From an uncultured Lachnospiraceae bacterium (GTDB taxonomy: Bacteria > Bacillota > Clostridia > Lachnospirales > Lachnospiraceae), in NCBI GenBank assembly GCA_934359535.1, contig CAKRLN010000038.1:1-13206 (forward strand): a DNA stretch of 13,206 nucleotides, given 5' to 3'. Shown piece by piece: positions 5,836-13,114 of the stretch; positions within the stretch are counted from its first letter, which is position 1; every line of letters starts with the position of its first letter. The notes under the pieces were generated by a model. It was not told the DNA's origin and did not search any database. It worked only from the letters and a program-made list of their open reading frames with translations. A program made the translations under genes and the position numbers.

Positions 5836-7733
5836 TGCCAGGACCAAAGGGACCACACGGACCAAAAGCGAAAATCAAAAATCCCGGAAAACTTTTTTGC
5901 AGGCTGATGGGCTTTGTATTTAAGCGCTATGCCATCCATTGCTTTGCCGTTGTTATTTTCATTTTTATCAGCGTCATCGCAAACATTCAGGGAACGATGT
6001 TTATGCAGACGTTAATTGACAGCTATATCACACCACTGCTCGGTAAAAAAACACCGGATTTTGCGCCACTTCTTGCCGCACTCACAAGAGTCGGATGCTT
6101 TTACGCAGTTGGTATTTTATCAACCTATGGATATTCCAAAATTTTAATTTATGTCACCCAGGGAACAACAAAAGCGCTGCGCGATCAGTTGTTTGAGCAT
6201 ATGCAGGATCTCCCGATCCGCTATTTCGATACCCATTCCCACGGCGATATCATGTCGGTTTACACAAACGATATTGATACGCTCCGCCAGATGATCAGTC
6301 AGAGCATGCCGCAGATGTTAAACTCTGCAATCACTGTTGCCGGTGTGCTTGTCATGATGTTTGTCTTAAATGTACCTTTAACCATTCTGACACTTGCGAT
6401 GGTCGGCATAACCCTTTTTGTCACAAGCAGGTTTGCTGGCTCAAGCAGCCGCTACTTCCTTGCACAGCAGCAGGATCTCGGATGTGTCAACGGCTTTATT
6501 GAGGAGATGATGAACGGGCAGAAAGTCGTTAAGGTCTTTAACCATGAAGAAGAAAATATCGAAGCGTTTAATAAGATTAACGATAAGCTTTTCGACAGCG
6601 CCTACAATGCCAACCGCTATGCAAACTATTTAGGACCGGTCAACGCACAGATCGGTAACACAAGCTATGTGCTCTGTGCCATGGTCGGCGGCGTGCTTGC
6701 CCTCGGTGGCTTCGGCGGCTTTACCCTCGGTAAGCTTGCAAGCTTTTTAACCTTTAACAAGAGCTTCAGCATGCCGATCAACCAGATCTCCCAGCAGTTA
6801 AACAGTATCGTTATGGCACTTGCCGGAAGCGAACGTATTTTTGCACTGCTCGATGAAAAACCGGAAGCCGATGACGGCTACGTAACTCTGGTCAATGCAA
6901 AAGAAGAAAATGGAGGCCTGACCGAAACCGACAAGCACACCGGTATCTGGGCATGGAAGCACACCCATCAGGCAGACGGCTCCGTTGACTATATCAGGCT
7001 GACCGGTGATGTGGTGTTCGATGATGTGGATTTCGGCTATAATCCGGATAAAATTGTGCTTCATAACGTAGATCTCTACGCAACACCAGGTCAGAAGATC
7101 GCCTTTGTCGGCTCCACCGGTGCTGGAAAGACAACGATCACCAACCTGATCAACCGTTTCTACGATATTCAGGATGGAAAAATCCGTTACGACGGCATCA
7201 ATATCAATAAAATCAAAAAATCAGACCTCCGCCGCTCACTCGGCATCGTCTTGCAGGATACCCACCTGTTTACCGCAACCGTTATGGATAACATCCGCTA
7301 CGGAAAGCTCGATGCCACCGATGAGGAGGTTTACGCAGCCGCAAAGCTTGCCAATGCCGACACCTTCATCCATCAGCTTCCGGATGGCTATAACACTGTC
7401 CTGCACGGTGATGGTGCAAACTTAAGCCAGGGACAGCGTCAGCTGCTTGCCATTGCACGCGCTGCAATCGCAGATCCTCCGGTTTTAATTCTCGATGAAG
7501 CAACAAGCTCCATTGACACCCGTACCGAGCGTATCGTACAGGAAGGCATGGATAAGCTTATGGCAGGACGAACGACCTTCGTCATCGCCCACCGCCTCTC
7601 CACGGTAAAAAACAGCGACTGCATCATTGTTTTAGAGCAGGGACGCGTCATTGAACGTGGAAACCATGAACAGCTCATTGCAAAGAAGGGCAAATACTAC
7701 CAGCTTTACACCGGTATGGCTGCACAGAATTAA
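5835..7733 (+). CDS. ABC exporter half-transporter, subunit 2 (catalytic ATP site)
   Basis: This 632-residue partner starts in a TAATG overlap with the preceding gene, with GGAGGTG upstream. It has a Gly/Pro/Lys-rich cytoplasmic N-terminal tail (residues 2-18), an exporter membrane domain (about 30-330) and an ATPase domain (about 390-625). Walker A GSTGAGKTT (426-434), Walker B LILDE (551-555) with catalytic E555, and H-loop H586 are canonical. The signature reads LSQGQ (530-534) rather than LSGGQ, matching the idea that it faces the degenerate site of subunit 1. A polar insertion of about 50 residues (341-391, containing GIWAWKH) lies between membrane and ATPase domains and is longer than the usual linker. 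Together the two subunits make one exporter at the cytoplasmic membrane, coexpressed from the promoter at 3998-4026. Confidence 0.93.
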   Translation: MPGPKGPHGPKAKIKNPGKLFCRLMGFVFKRYAIHCFAVVIFIFISVIANIQGTMFMQTLIDSYITPLLGKKTPDFAPLLAALTRVGCFYAVGILSTYGYSKILIYVTQGTTKALRDQLFEHMQDLPIRYFDTHSHGDIMSVYTNDIDTLRQMISQSMPQMLNSAITVAGVLVMMFVLNVPLTILTLAMVGITLFVTSRFAGSSSRYFLAQQQDLGCVNGFIEEMMNGQKVVKVFNHEEENIEAFNKINDKLFDSAYNANRYANYLGPVNAQIGNTSYVLCAMVGGVLALGGFGGFTLGKLASFLTFNKSFSMPINQISQQLNSIVMALAGSERIFALLDEKPEADDGYVTLVNAKEENGGLTETDKHTGIWAWKHTHQADGSVDYIRLTGDVVFDDVDFGYNPDKIVLHNVDLYATPGQKIAFVGSTGAGKTTITNLINRFYDIQDGKIRYDGININKIKKSDLRRSLGIVLQDTHLFTATVMDNIRYGKLDATDEEVYAAAKLANADTFIHQLPDGYNTVLHGDGANLSQGQRQLLAIARAAIADPPVLILDEATSSIDTRTERIVQEGMDKLMAGRTTFVIAHRLSTVKNSDCIIVLEQGRVIERGNHEQLIAKKGKYYQLYTGMAAQN

Positions 7734-7753
7734 AAATAATTTTCTTTATTTCA

Positions 7754-7769
7754 GGCATGTATACAAGCC
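7754..7769. repeat. 16-bp near-perfect palindrome between convergent genes
   Basis: GGCATGTATACAAGCC has a perfect TGTATACA core flanked by GGC/GCC arms, broken only by one symmetric A:A mismatch. It lies 21 bp after the exporter stop. It has no room for an RNA loop, so if functional it is more likely a DNA dyad. It may be chance. Confidence 0.35.
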
Positions 7770-7792
7770 AAAGTTACATTATAAAGAAAAAA

Positions 7793-7827
7793 AGAAGCTT
7801 CCCACATGCAAGCATGGCGAAGCTTCT
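7793..7827. terminator. Bidirectional terminator between exporter and permease genes
   Basis: AGAAGCTTC (7793-7801) and GAAGCTTCT (7819-7827) form a perfect 9-bp stem, with an inner CATG/CATG pairing in the loop. On the minus strand it is followed by an uninterrupted T7 run, making a classic terminator for the purine permease. On the plus strand the trailing sequence is pyrimidine-rich, so it may also stop exporter transcripts. Confidence 0.85.
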
Positions 7828-7844
7828 TCTCTTATTCTAATTCT

Positions 7845-7857
7845 AACGGGTTCCGTT
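7845..7857. terminator. Small hairpin next to the permease stop codon
   Basis: AACGG-GTT-CCGTT forms a 5-bp hairpin whose plus-strand side is followed by ATTTTAT. It may be a second, weak stop for plus-strand transcripts from the exporter operon. It lies 3 bp beyond the permease stop codon. Confidence 0.4.
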
Positions 7858-7860
7858 ATT

Positions 7861-9219
7861 TTATAACAGCACATATTTCAGTACGAAAAGCACTGCAAGC
7901 ACATACATAAGCGGTGTGATCTTTTTCGCTTTGCCACATACCACGTTGATGACAACATACGAGATGACACCGATTGCGATCCCCTCAGAGATGCTGTATG
8001 CAAGCGGCATTGCAATGAGGCAGAGGTATGCAGGGATTGCTTCCGTCGGATCATCAAAGTCGATTCCGGTTACTGCACTTACCATTAAAAAGCCGACAAA
8101 GATGAGTGCCGGTGCCGTTGCAAAGCCTGGAATTGCAACAAAGACCGGTGAGAAAAAGATTGCAAGTAAAAATAAAAGTCCGGTTACGATTGAGGCAAGT
8201 CCGGTTCTTGCACCTTCTGCAACACCGGAGGAGCTCTCTACGAAGGTCGTTGTGGTAGAGGTTCCAAGAATGGCTCCTGCTGAGGTTGCAATTGCATCGG
8301 CAAGCAGTGCAGGCTTGATATTTGGAAGCTTACCTTCCTCGTCTAACATGTCCGCTTTATTAGCAACACCGATTAAGGTTCCAAGGGTATCGAACATATC
8401 AACAAATAAAAATGCAAAAATAATTACAAGAAAATCAATGGCATTAATACTCGAAACATCTGCTTTAAAGCACTGCCCAAAGGTCTCTCCAATCGCAGTT
8501 AAGTCAAAGCCTGACCATGATGGGAATAAGGAATAAAATCCAGCTTTTGCATCAACCTGATAAATTCCTGCTGCCTCACAGATCATTCCAAGCACCCAGG
8601 TTGCTATGATTCCGATTAAGATCGATCCCTTAACATTTTTCGTGTGAAGAATCGCAATGATAAATAACCCGATCACTGCAAGCAGCGCACAGATTCCTGT
8701 CGTATGGAAGTTTTCGGTAAAATCAACAATCGATACAAGGGTAGAATCATCGTTTACAATAAGGTGTGCGCCCTGTAAGCCGATAAATGCAATAAACAGT
8801 CCGATTCCTACAGATACACCGACCTTTAACGTCTTTGGAATTGCATTAAAGATTGCTTCGCGGACGTTTGTCAGGGAAAGCACGATAAAAATAAGTCCCT
8901 CTGCAAATACTGCAAGCAGCGCGATCTGCCAGGAATATCCCATTTTTCCGCATACCGTATACGCAAAGTATGCATTCAGGCCAAGTCCCGGTGCAAGTGC
9001 AAACGGGTAATTGGCAAGCAGTGCCATAACAAAGGTTCCGATAAATGCTGCCAATGCGGTTGCCATAAGAATCGCATTTTTATCCATTCCGGATGCTGAC
9101 AGGATGGTTGGGTTTACGGCCAGAATATAGGCCATCGTCATAAATGTGGTAATACCGCCGATCACTTCTGTCTTAACGGTCGTACCGTTTTCTTTTAGTT
9201 TGAATAGTTTTTCTAACAT
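7861..9219 (-). CDS. NCS2/AzgA-type purine permease (hypoxanthine/guanine/adenine)
   Basis: This 452-residue, highly hydrophobic protein imports purine bases by proton symport. It matches the AzgA/PbuG branch of nucleobase permeases. The N-terminal motif GGITTFMTMAYILAVNP, the LAPGLGLNAYFAY motif of an early helix, and the SSSGVAEGARTGL motif are diagnostic. About 12-14 membrane helices are expected. The start at 9219 is preferred to the in-frame ATG at 9237, because the AAGAGGAG ribosome site (9227-9234) sits 7 nt before 9219 and would lie inside a gene starting at 9237. It begins 37 nt after the HAD phosphatase and is probably co-transcribed with it. No purine riboswitch is visible upstream. 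The exact base preference cannot be read from sequence. Confidence 0.9.
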   Translation of the reverse strand: MLEKLFKLKENGTTVKTEVIGGITTFMTMAYILAVNPTILSASGMDKNAILMATALAAFIGTFVMALLANYPFALAPGLGLNAYFAYTVCGKMGYSWQIALLAVFAEGLIFIVLSLTNVREAIFNAIPKTLKVGVSVGIGLFIAFIGLQGAHLIVNDDSTLVSIVDFTENFHTTGICALLAVIGLFIIAILHTKNVKGSILIGIIATWVLGMICEAAGIYQVDAKAGFYSLFPSWSGFDLTAIGETFGQCFKADVSSINAIDFLVIIFAFLFVDMFDTLGTLIGVANKADMLDEEGKLPNIKPALLADAIATSAGAILGTSTTTTFVESSSGVAEGARTGLASIVTGLLFLLAIFFSPVFVAIPGFATAPALIFVGFLMVSAVTGIDFDDPTEAIPAYLCLIAMPLAYSISEGIAIGVISYVVINVVCGKAKKITPLMYVLAVLFVLKYVLL

Positions 9220-9226
9220 ATTCATA

Positions 9227-9234
9227 CTCCTCTT
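9227..9234 (-). promoter_or_regulatory. Ribosome binding site that decides the permease start
   Basis: AAGAGGAG on the minus strand is followed by 7 nt and the ATG at 9219. It lies within codons 2-4 of the longer frame from 9237 and is only 1 nt from the intermediate ATG at 9225, so both alternatives are disfavoured. Confidence 0.75.
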
Positions 9235-9256
9235 CATTTAATTTGAACTTCAAAAT

Positions 9257-9925
9257 CTATCTTGGAAGCACAGATTCAATGATCTGTGGAAGCTCCGAAA
9301 ATTGTGAGATCTTTGTGGTCTTCTCTTTGACCGTGCCAAAGCCGTAAGCGGCATGGATAAAGGAAATTTTCTTTCCACGCTCTTTAAAAAAGAGTTCTGA
9401 TGCTGCCATGGTTGCATCGTAATCTCCCTGGATGTCACCGACATAGACTGCCTCCTCTAAGTCGTTGCGCAGTGCAAGGAGTGCAATGTTGTCCCCCTTC
9501 TGCTTTAAGTTATTGCCATAGCACTCGGTATCCAGGATAAGATCATGAAATTTGTAGTAATCTAAAAATGCTTCAATGTAGCCCTTCTGGCAGTTACTTA
9601 CAATATAAAGCCCGTATCCCATCGCTTTTAACTGCTCCATGGTTCCACGGAGCTTTTTATATAACACACCGCCATGTGCGCGCAGGTACTCATTCTCATA
9701 CGCACAGCAGCGCTCTAAAAGCCCCTTGCGCGTGTCCGGATCAAATTCGTGAAACAAAAGCTCTGCAATCACATCCATCGTTTTTCCCATGACACCCTTA
9801 ATATCTCCAGTTGTAATCTTCTTATCCGGATATCCGGCAGCTTTTACTGCTTCATCCCATGATTTTGCCACGTTTTCTGCGGAATCCCACAGCGTACCGT
9901 CCATGTCAAAAATAATACCTTTCAT
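9257..9925 (-). CDS. HAD-family phosphatase (phosphoglycolate phosphatase-like)
   Basis: This 222-residue protein belongs to the haloacid dehalogenase superfamily, with a helical cap of the phosphoglycolate phosphatase/beta-phosphoglucomutase type. Motif I is DMDGT with nucleophile D7 and acid/base D9. Motif II is VSN with S110. A lysine at 141 or 143 serves as motif III. Motif IV is GDIQGDYD with D164 and D168. All catalytic positions are intact. GAAAGGAAAC precedes the ATG. It is followed 37 nt later by the purine permease and separated from purD by a strong terminator. The substrate is unknown; a nucleotide or sugar phosphate would fit the purine setting, but that is only inference. No clear promoter was identified in the 49 bp upstream, although A+T-rich sequence is present. 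Confidence 0.85.
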   Translation of the reverse strand: MKGIIFDMDGTLWDSAENVAKSWDEAVKAAGYPDKKITTGDIKGVMGKTMDVIAELLFHEFDPDTRKGLLERCCAYENEYLRAHGGVLYKKLRGTMEQLKAMGYGLYIVSNCQKGYIEAFLDYYKFHDLILDTECYGNNLKQKGDNIALLALRNDLEEAVYVGDIQGDYDATMAASELFFKERGKKISFIHAAYGFGTVKEKTTKISQFSELPQIIESVLPR

Positions 9926-9974
9926 TGTCTGTTTCCTTTCTTATATCTTATATCAAAAATTGTGTTTTCTGACG

Positions 9975-10013
9975 AAAAAGAGGCTCTCTCTTTTGCAGAG
10001 CGAACCTCTTTTT
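9975..10013. terminator. Terminator after purD
   Basis: AAAAAGAG (9975-9982) pairs with CTCTTTTT (10006-10013), and an inner GCTCT/AGAGC pairing (9983-9987 with 9997-10001) extends the stem past a small bulge. On the minus strand the left arm ends in a T5 tract. It lies 12 bp beyond the purD stop. The flanking A/T tracts make it potentially bidirectional. Confidence 0.8.
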
Positions 10014-10025
10014 ATAATAAGATCG

Positions 10026-11300
10026 TTAGGTCTCGTCAATTGCCTTTCCAATGTCGTGACGCATGTATTTGTTCTCAAAGGAAACCCATTCCGTTGCTTC
10101 ATAAGCTTTCTTTCTTGCTTCCTTTAAATCCTTTCCGGTTGCGGTAATGCCAAGCACACGGCCACCGTTTGTCACAATCGTGCCATTTTCGTCAAATTTG
10201 GTTCCGGCATGGAAGCAGAAATAGTCATCCTTTCCTTCAAAGTTCTCAAGTCCTTTGATTGGAAATCCCTTCTCATAGGCAACCGGATATCCATCCGATG
10301 CAAGCACAACGCAGACTGCTGCATTGTCCTCAAACTGTAAGTCAACCGTATCCAGCTTTCCATCGACACAGGCTTCCATAACCTCGATCATATCATTTTT
10401 CATGCGCGGAAGTACAACCTGCGCCTCCGGATCACCGAAACGCGCATTGTACTCAAGTACCTTCGGTCCGTCCTCTGTAAGCATCAGTCCAAAGAAAATC
10501 ACTCCGGTAAATGGTCTGCCCTCTTTTGCCATAGCATCTACTGTTGCCTGATAAATATACTTCTGACAGAAATCATCAACTTCCTTTGTATAGAACGGAC
10601 TTGGGGAAAAGTTACCCATTCCTCCGGTGTTTAAGCCCTGATCGCCGTCCTTTGCACGCTTGTGGTCCTGTGCGGAGGACATGATCTTAATTGTTTTTCC
10701 ATCCACGAAGGATAACACGGACACCTCACGCCCAGTCATGAATTCCTCAACAACCATCGTATTTCCAGCGGTTCCGAATTTCTTATCCTCCATGATCTCC
10801 CTTACGCCAGCCTTTGCTTCCTCTAAGGTATTGCAGATTAAAACACCCTTTCCGAGTGCAAGACCATCTGCCTTTAATACGATCGGCATTTTTGCTGTCT
10901 CAAGATAAGCCAGTGCTGCCTTTGGATCGGTAAAATTCTCATAGGCTGCTGTCGGGATATTGTACTTTTTCATAAGATCCTTGGAAAATGCCTTAGAGCC
11001 CTCAAGGATTGCTGCATTTTTCCGTGGTCCGAATACCTTAAGGCCCTCTGCCTCAAAGCGGTCAACAATACCGCCGACAAGTGGATCATCCATACCGATG
11101 ATCGTAAAATCAATCTCTTTTTCCTTGGCAAATGCCACTAATTGATCAAATTCCATTGCACCGATCGGCACACACTCTGCGAGTGCTGCGATCCCGGCAT
11201 TGCCTGGTGCACAGTAAATTTTGTCTACATGACTGCTTTTTGCTGCGGCTGTCACAATTGCATGCTCGCGTCCACCGCTTCCAACTACAAGAACCTTCAT
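10026..11300 (-). CDS. purD: Phosphoribosylamine--glycine ligase (GAR synthetase)
   Basis: This 424-residue ATP-grasp enzyme joins glycine to 5-phosphoribosylamine, the second step of de novo purine synthesis. The N-terminal motif VVGSGGREHA, the central KADGLALGKGV nucleotide-binding segment (143-153), the GGMGNFSPSP loop (226-235) and the LEYNARFGDPEAQ metal-binding motif (292-304) are intact. Length is normal. The ATG at 11300 is chosen over the longer frame starting at 11414. Family homology begins at MKVLVVG, AAAGGA lies 8 nt upstream, and the extra 38 residues would run back into purN. It starts 23 nt after the purN stop and is the last gene of the purM-purN-purD unit. Confidence 0.96.
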   Translation of the reverse strand: MKVLVVGSGGREHAIVTAAAKSSHVDKIYCAPGNAGIAALAECVPIGAMEFDQLVAFAKEKEIDFTIIGMDDPLVGGIVDRFEAEGLKVFGPRKNAAILEGSKAFSKDLMKKYNIPTAAYENFTDPKAALAYLETAKMPIVLKADGLALGKGVLICNTLEEAKAGVREIMEDKKFGTAGNTMVVEEFMTGREVSVLSFVDGKTIKIMSSAQDHKRAKDGDQGLNTGGMGNFSPSPFYTKEVDDFCQKYIYQATVDAMAKEGRPFTGVIFFGLMLTEDGPKVLEYNARFGDPEAQVVLPRMKNDMIEVMEACVDGKLDTVDLQFEDNAAVCVVLASDGYPVAYEKGFPIKGLENFEGKDDYFCFHAGTKFDENGTIVTNGGRVLGITATGKDLKEARKKAYEATEWVSFENKYMRHDIGKAIDET

Positions 11301-11323
11301 CTGCTTTGTCCTTTCTTTGTCTG

Positions 11324-11956
11324 TTATGCTTCGTCTGAAATGGATACGTGTCCGTCTGTAACGGAAACCCTTCCATTCGCGATCAGATCGATCGCCTTTG
11401 GCATAATAATCCATTCTGCCTGCTCCATCACACGTTTCTGTAGAATCTCCGGGGTATCTCCCTCTTTGACCTCTACTGCCTTCTGTAAAATAATTGGTCC
11501 CGTATCGGTTCCCTCATCCACAAAGTGGACGGTTGCTCCCGTTATCTTTACCCCGCGGGCAAGCGCCCCCTCATGCACCTTAAGTCCATAATAACCGGTT
11601 CCGCAAAACGACGGGATCAAAGACGGATGGATGTTTATGATACGGTTTTTGTATTTCCTGATCATCGCCTCCGGGATCACAACAAGGAAGCCTGCAAGCA
11701 CGACAAGATCCACTTCATACGAATCGAGCTTTTCCAGAAATGCTGTATTGAATGCCTCCCTGTTCTCATAGTCCTTCGGGGAGACTGCGAATGCCTCGAT
11801 GCCATGATTTCTTGCACGCTCTAAGGCATAGGCATTTTTGTTATTGCTGATCACGACCGAAACCTCTGCATTTGTGACCGTTCCACTTTCGATTGCATCT
11901 AAAATGGCCTGAAGGTTGGTTCCGCCTCCGGATACACATACTGCAAGCTTTAGCAT
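11324..11956 (-). CDS. purN: Phosphoribosylglycinamide formyltransferase (folate-dependent)
   Basis: This 210-residue enzyme transfers a formyl group from 10-formyltetrahydrofolate to GAR, the third step of purine synthesis. The N-terminal VSGGGTNLQAI loop binds the phosphoribosyl group. Catalytic residues are N108 and H110 in INIHPSL and D151 in DTGP, aligned by eye to E. coli N106, H108 and D144. The loop after HPSL reads SFCGTGYYG, a few residues longer than in E. coli, with Cys where Pro is usual. The ATG lies within the end of purM (7-nt overlap), so the two are probably translationally coupled. Its ribosome site, AAAAGGG, is inside purM. Confidence 0.95.
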   Translation of the reverse strand: MLKLAVCVSGGGTNLQAILDAIESGTVTNAEVSVVISNNKNAYALERARNHGIEAFAVSPKDYENREAFNTAFLEKLDSYEVDLVVLAGFLVVIPEAMIRKYKNRIINIHPSLIPSFCGTGYYGLKVHEGALARGVKITGATVHFVDEGTDTGPIILQKAVEVKEGDTPEILQKRVMEQAEWIIMPKAIDLIANGRVSVTDGHVSISDEA

Positions 11957-12975
11957 AATGTTACACCCTTTTCTCCATCCGTGATCTTACCGACAACATA
12001 TGGGGTATCTCCGGCAGCCTGAATTGCTTCCATTGTCTTATCCACATCGGCCGGATCAACGGCAAGCACCATGCCAAGTCCCATATTGTAGGTGTTATAC
12101 ATCATCTGTTCTTCCACCTGACCTTCGCGTGCCATCATCGTAAAGATCGGAGGAACCGGATAGCTGTTCTTCTCGATCACTGCATGCTTTCCTTCCGGAA
12201 GCATACGTGGAACATTCTCATAGAAGCCACCGCCTGTGATATGGCTGCACGCCTTCACGCGGACACCTGCATCCTTAATGGCACGGAGTGCCTTCACATA
12301 GATTCTTGTCGGTGCAAGCAATGCCTCGCCAAGTGTTGTTCCAAGCTCTTCATGATAGGTATTTAACGTCTCTTTGTCCATTTTGAAGATCTTTCTTACA
12401 AGGGAAAATCCATTGGAATGGACTCCGGTCGATGCCATTCCGATCAGTACATCGCCTGCCTTTACATCGGCACCTGTGATAATATCCTTTTTATCAACAA
12501 CACCAACTGCAAAGCCAGCAAGATCGTACTCATCCTCCGGCATCAGTCCCGGATGCTCTGCGGTCTCTCCTCCGATCAGTGCGCAGCCGGACTGCTTGCA
12601 GCCCTCTGCGACACCACTTACGATCGTTGCGATCTTCTCCGGATAGTTCTTACCGCATGCAATATAGTCAAGGAAGAATAATGGTTCACCGCCTGCGCAT
12701 GCAACATCATTTACACACATTGCAACCGCATCAATTCCGATGGTGTCATGCTTATCCATGATAAAAGCAAGCTTAACCTTAGTTCCGCATCCGTCGGTTC
12801 CGGAAAGAAGCACTGGCTCCTCCATGTCCTTTAATGCTGCCATGGAAAATGCACCGGAAAATCCGCCAAGCCCTGTTAAAACCTCAGGCCTCATCGTTCC
12901 CTTTACATATTTCTTCATCAGTTCCACGGATTCATATCCTGCTTCAATATCTACACCTGAATTCTTGTAATCCAT
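11950..12975 (-). CDS. purM: Phosphoribosylformylglycinamidine cyclo-ligase (AIR synthetase)
   Basis: This 341-residue ATP-dependent enzyme closes the imidazole ring, converting FGAM to AIR. Motifs include LSGTDGCGTKVKLAF (57-71) with the ATP-binding glycines, IDAVAMCVNDV (81-91), and a GGETAEHPG motif in the middle. Length is normal. The start at 12975 (MDYKNSGVD) is chosen over the in-frame ATG at 13065. AGGAGGA lies about 8 nt upstream of 12975, homology starts there, and the longer frame would cross the leader hairpin and the promoter. It is the first gene of a three-gene unit with its own promoter, and overlaps purN by 7 nt. Confidence 0.96.
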   Translation of the reverse strand: MDYKNSGVDIEAGYESVELMKKYVKGTMRPEVLTGLGGFSGAFSMAALKDMEEPVLLSGTDGCGTKVKLAFIMDKHDTIGIDAVAMCVNDVACAGGEPLFFLDYIACGKNYPEKIATIVSGVAEGCKQSGCALIGGETAEHPGLMPEDEYDLAGFAVGVVDKKDIITGADVKAGDVLIGMASTGVHSNGFSLVRKIFKMDKETLNTYHEELGTTLGEALLAPTRIYVKALRAIKDAGVRVKACSHITGGGFYENVPRMLPEGKHAVIEKNSYPVPPIFTMMAREGQVEEQMMYNTYNMGLGMVLAVDPADVDKTMEAIQAAGDTPYVVGKITDGEKGVTLC

Positions 12976-13005
12976 TTTGATTCCTCCTGTAAAAAACGTC
13001 CTTTC

Positions 13006-13019
13006 GCGGCATCTGCCGC
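13006..13019 (-). promoter_or_regulatory. Leader hairpin of the purM unit
   Basis: GCGGC-AGAT-GCCGC on the minus strand is a G/C-rich 5-bp hairpin near the 5' end of the predicted purM transcript. It is followed after 9 nt by a T6 tract and then the ribosome site. The gap before the T-run is too long for a standard terminator. A 5' stabilising hairpin or a weak attenuator are both possible. Confidence 0.5.
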
Positions 13020-13035
13020 AATGTCTTTCTCCTAT

Positions 13036-13065
13036 AGTATAGCTTGAAACTCTTATTATTTCCAA
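13036..13065 (-). promoter_or_regulatory. Probable promoter of purM-purN-purD
   Basis: On the minus strand -10 TATACT (13036-13041) and -35 TTGGAA (13060-13065) are separated by 18 nt. The -35 is imperfect but upstream DNA is very A+T-rich. Transcription would start near 13029, about 54 nt before the purM ATG. No PurR-type CCGAAC box is visible. Confidence 0.55.
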
Positions 13066-13078
13066 TTATAAATAATAA
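13053..13078. repeat. 9-bp inverted repeat spanning the purM -35 region
   Basis: TTATTATTT (13053-13061) and AAATAATAA (13070-13078) are perfect inverted arms around 8 bp that hold most of the -35 element. It could be an operator, but the low-complexity A/T composition makes a chance origin quite possible. Confidence 0.4.
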
Positions 13079-13081
13079 TCT

Positions 13082-13106
13082 TATTTATTAATGCATCTAA
13101 TAAATA
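13082..13106 (-). terminator. A/T-only hairpin after the partial upstream gene
   Basis: TATTTATTA and TAATAAATA form a perfect 9-bp stem with a 7-nt loop, 8 bp beyond the stop of the truncated gene. All stem pairs are A-T and no clean T-run follows on the minus strand, so it is a weak terminator at best or simply A+T-rich spacer. Confidence 0.35.
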
Positions 13107-13114
13107 GTTTTGTT

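Noticed and set aside
7916..8536. 206-residue plus-strand frame opposite the purine permease
   Set aside because: It is the antisense shadow of the membrane protein gene, with low-complexity Ser/Thr/Ala/Lys/Pro composition and no upstream signals.
9996..10006. GCGAACC as part of a PurR-type box
   Set aside because: It is a single partial match inside the terminator stem and loop, with no second copy and no promoter at the right position.
9926..10025. Possible purine riboswitch upstream of the HAD-permease pair
   Set aside because: The 100 bp are mostly the purD terminator and A+T-rich DNA; no three-way-junction core or conserved loop sequences are visible.
11301..11414. Upstream extension of purD to give a 462-residue protein
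   Set aside because: The extra 38 residues have no family similarity, overlap the purN coding end, and a good ribosome site precedes the ATG at 11300.
12976..13065. Upstream extension of purM to give a 371-residue protein
   Set aside because: It would cross the leader hairpin, promoter and AGGAGG site; known PurM proteins start near MDYKNSG.
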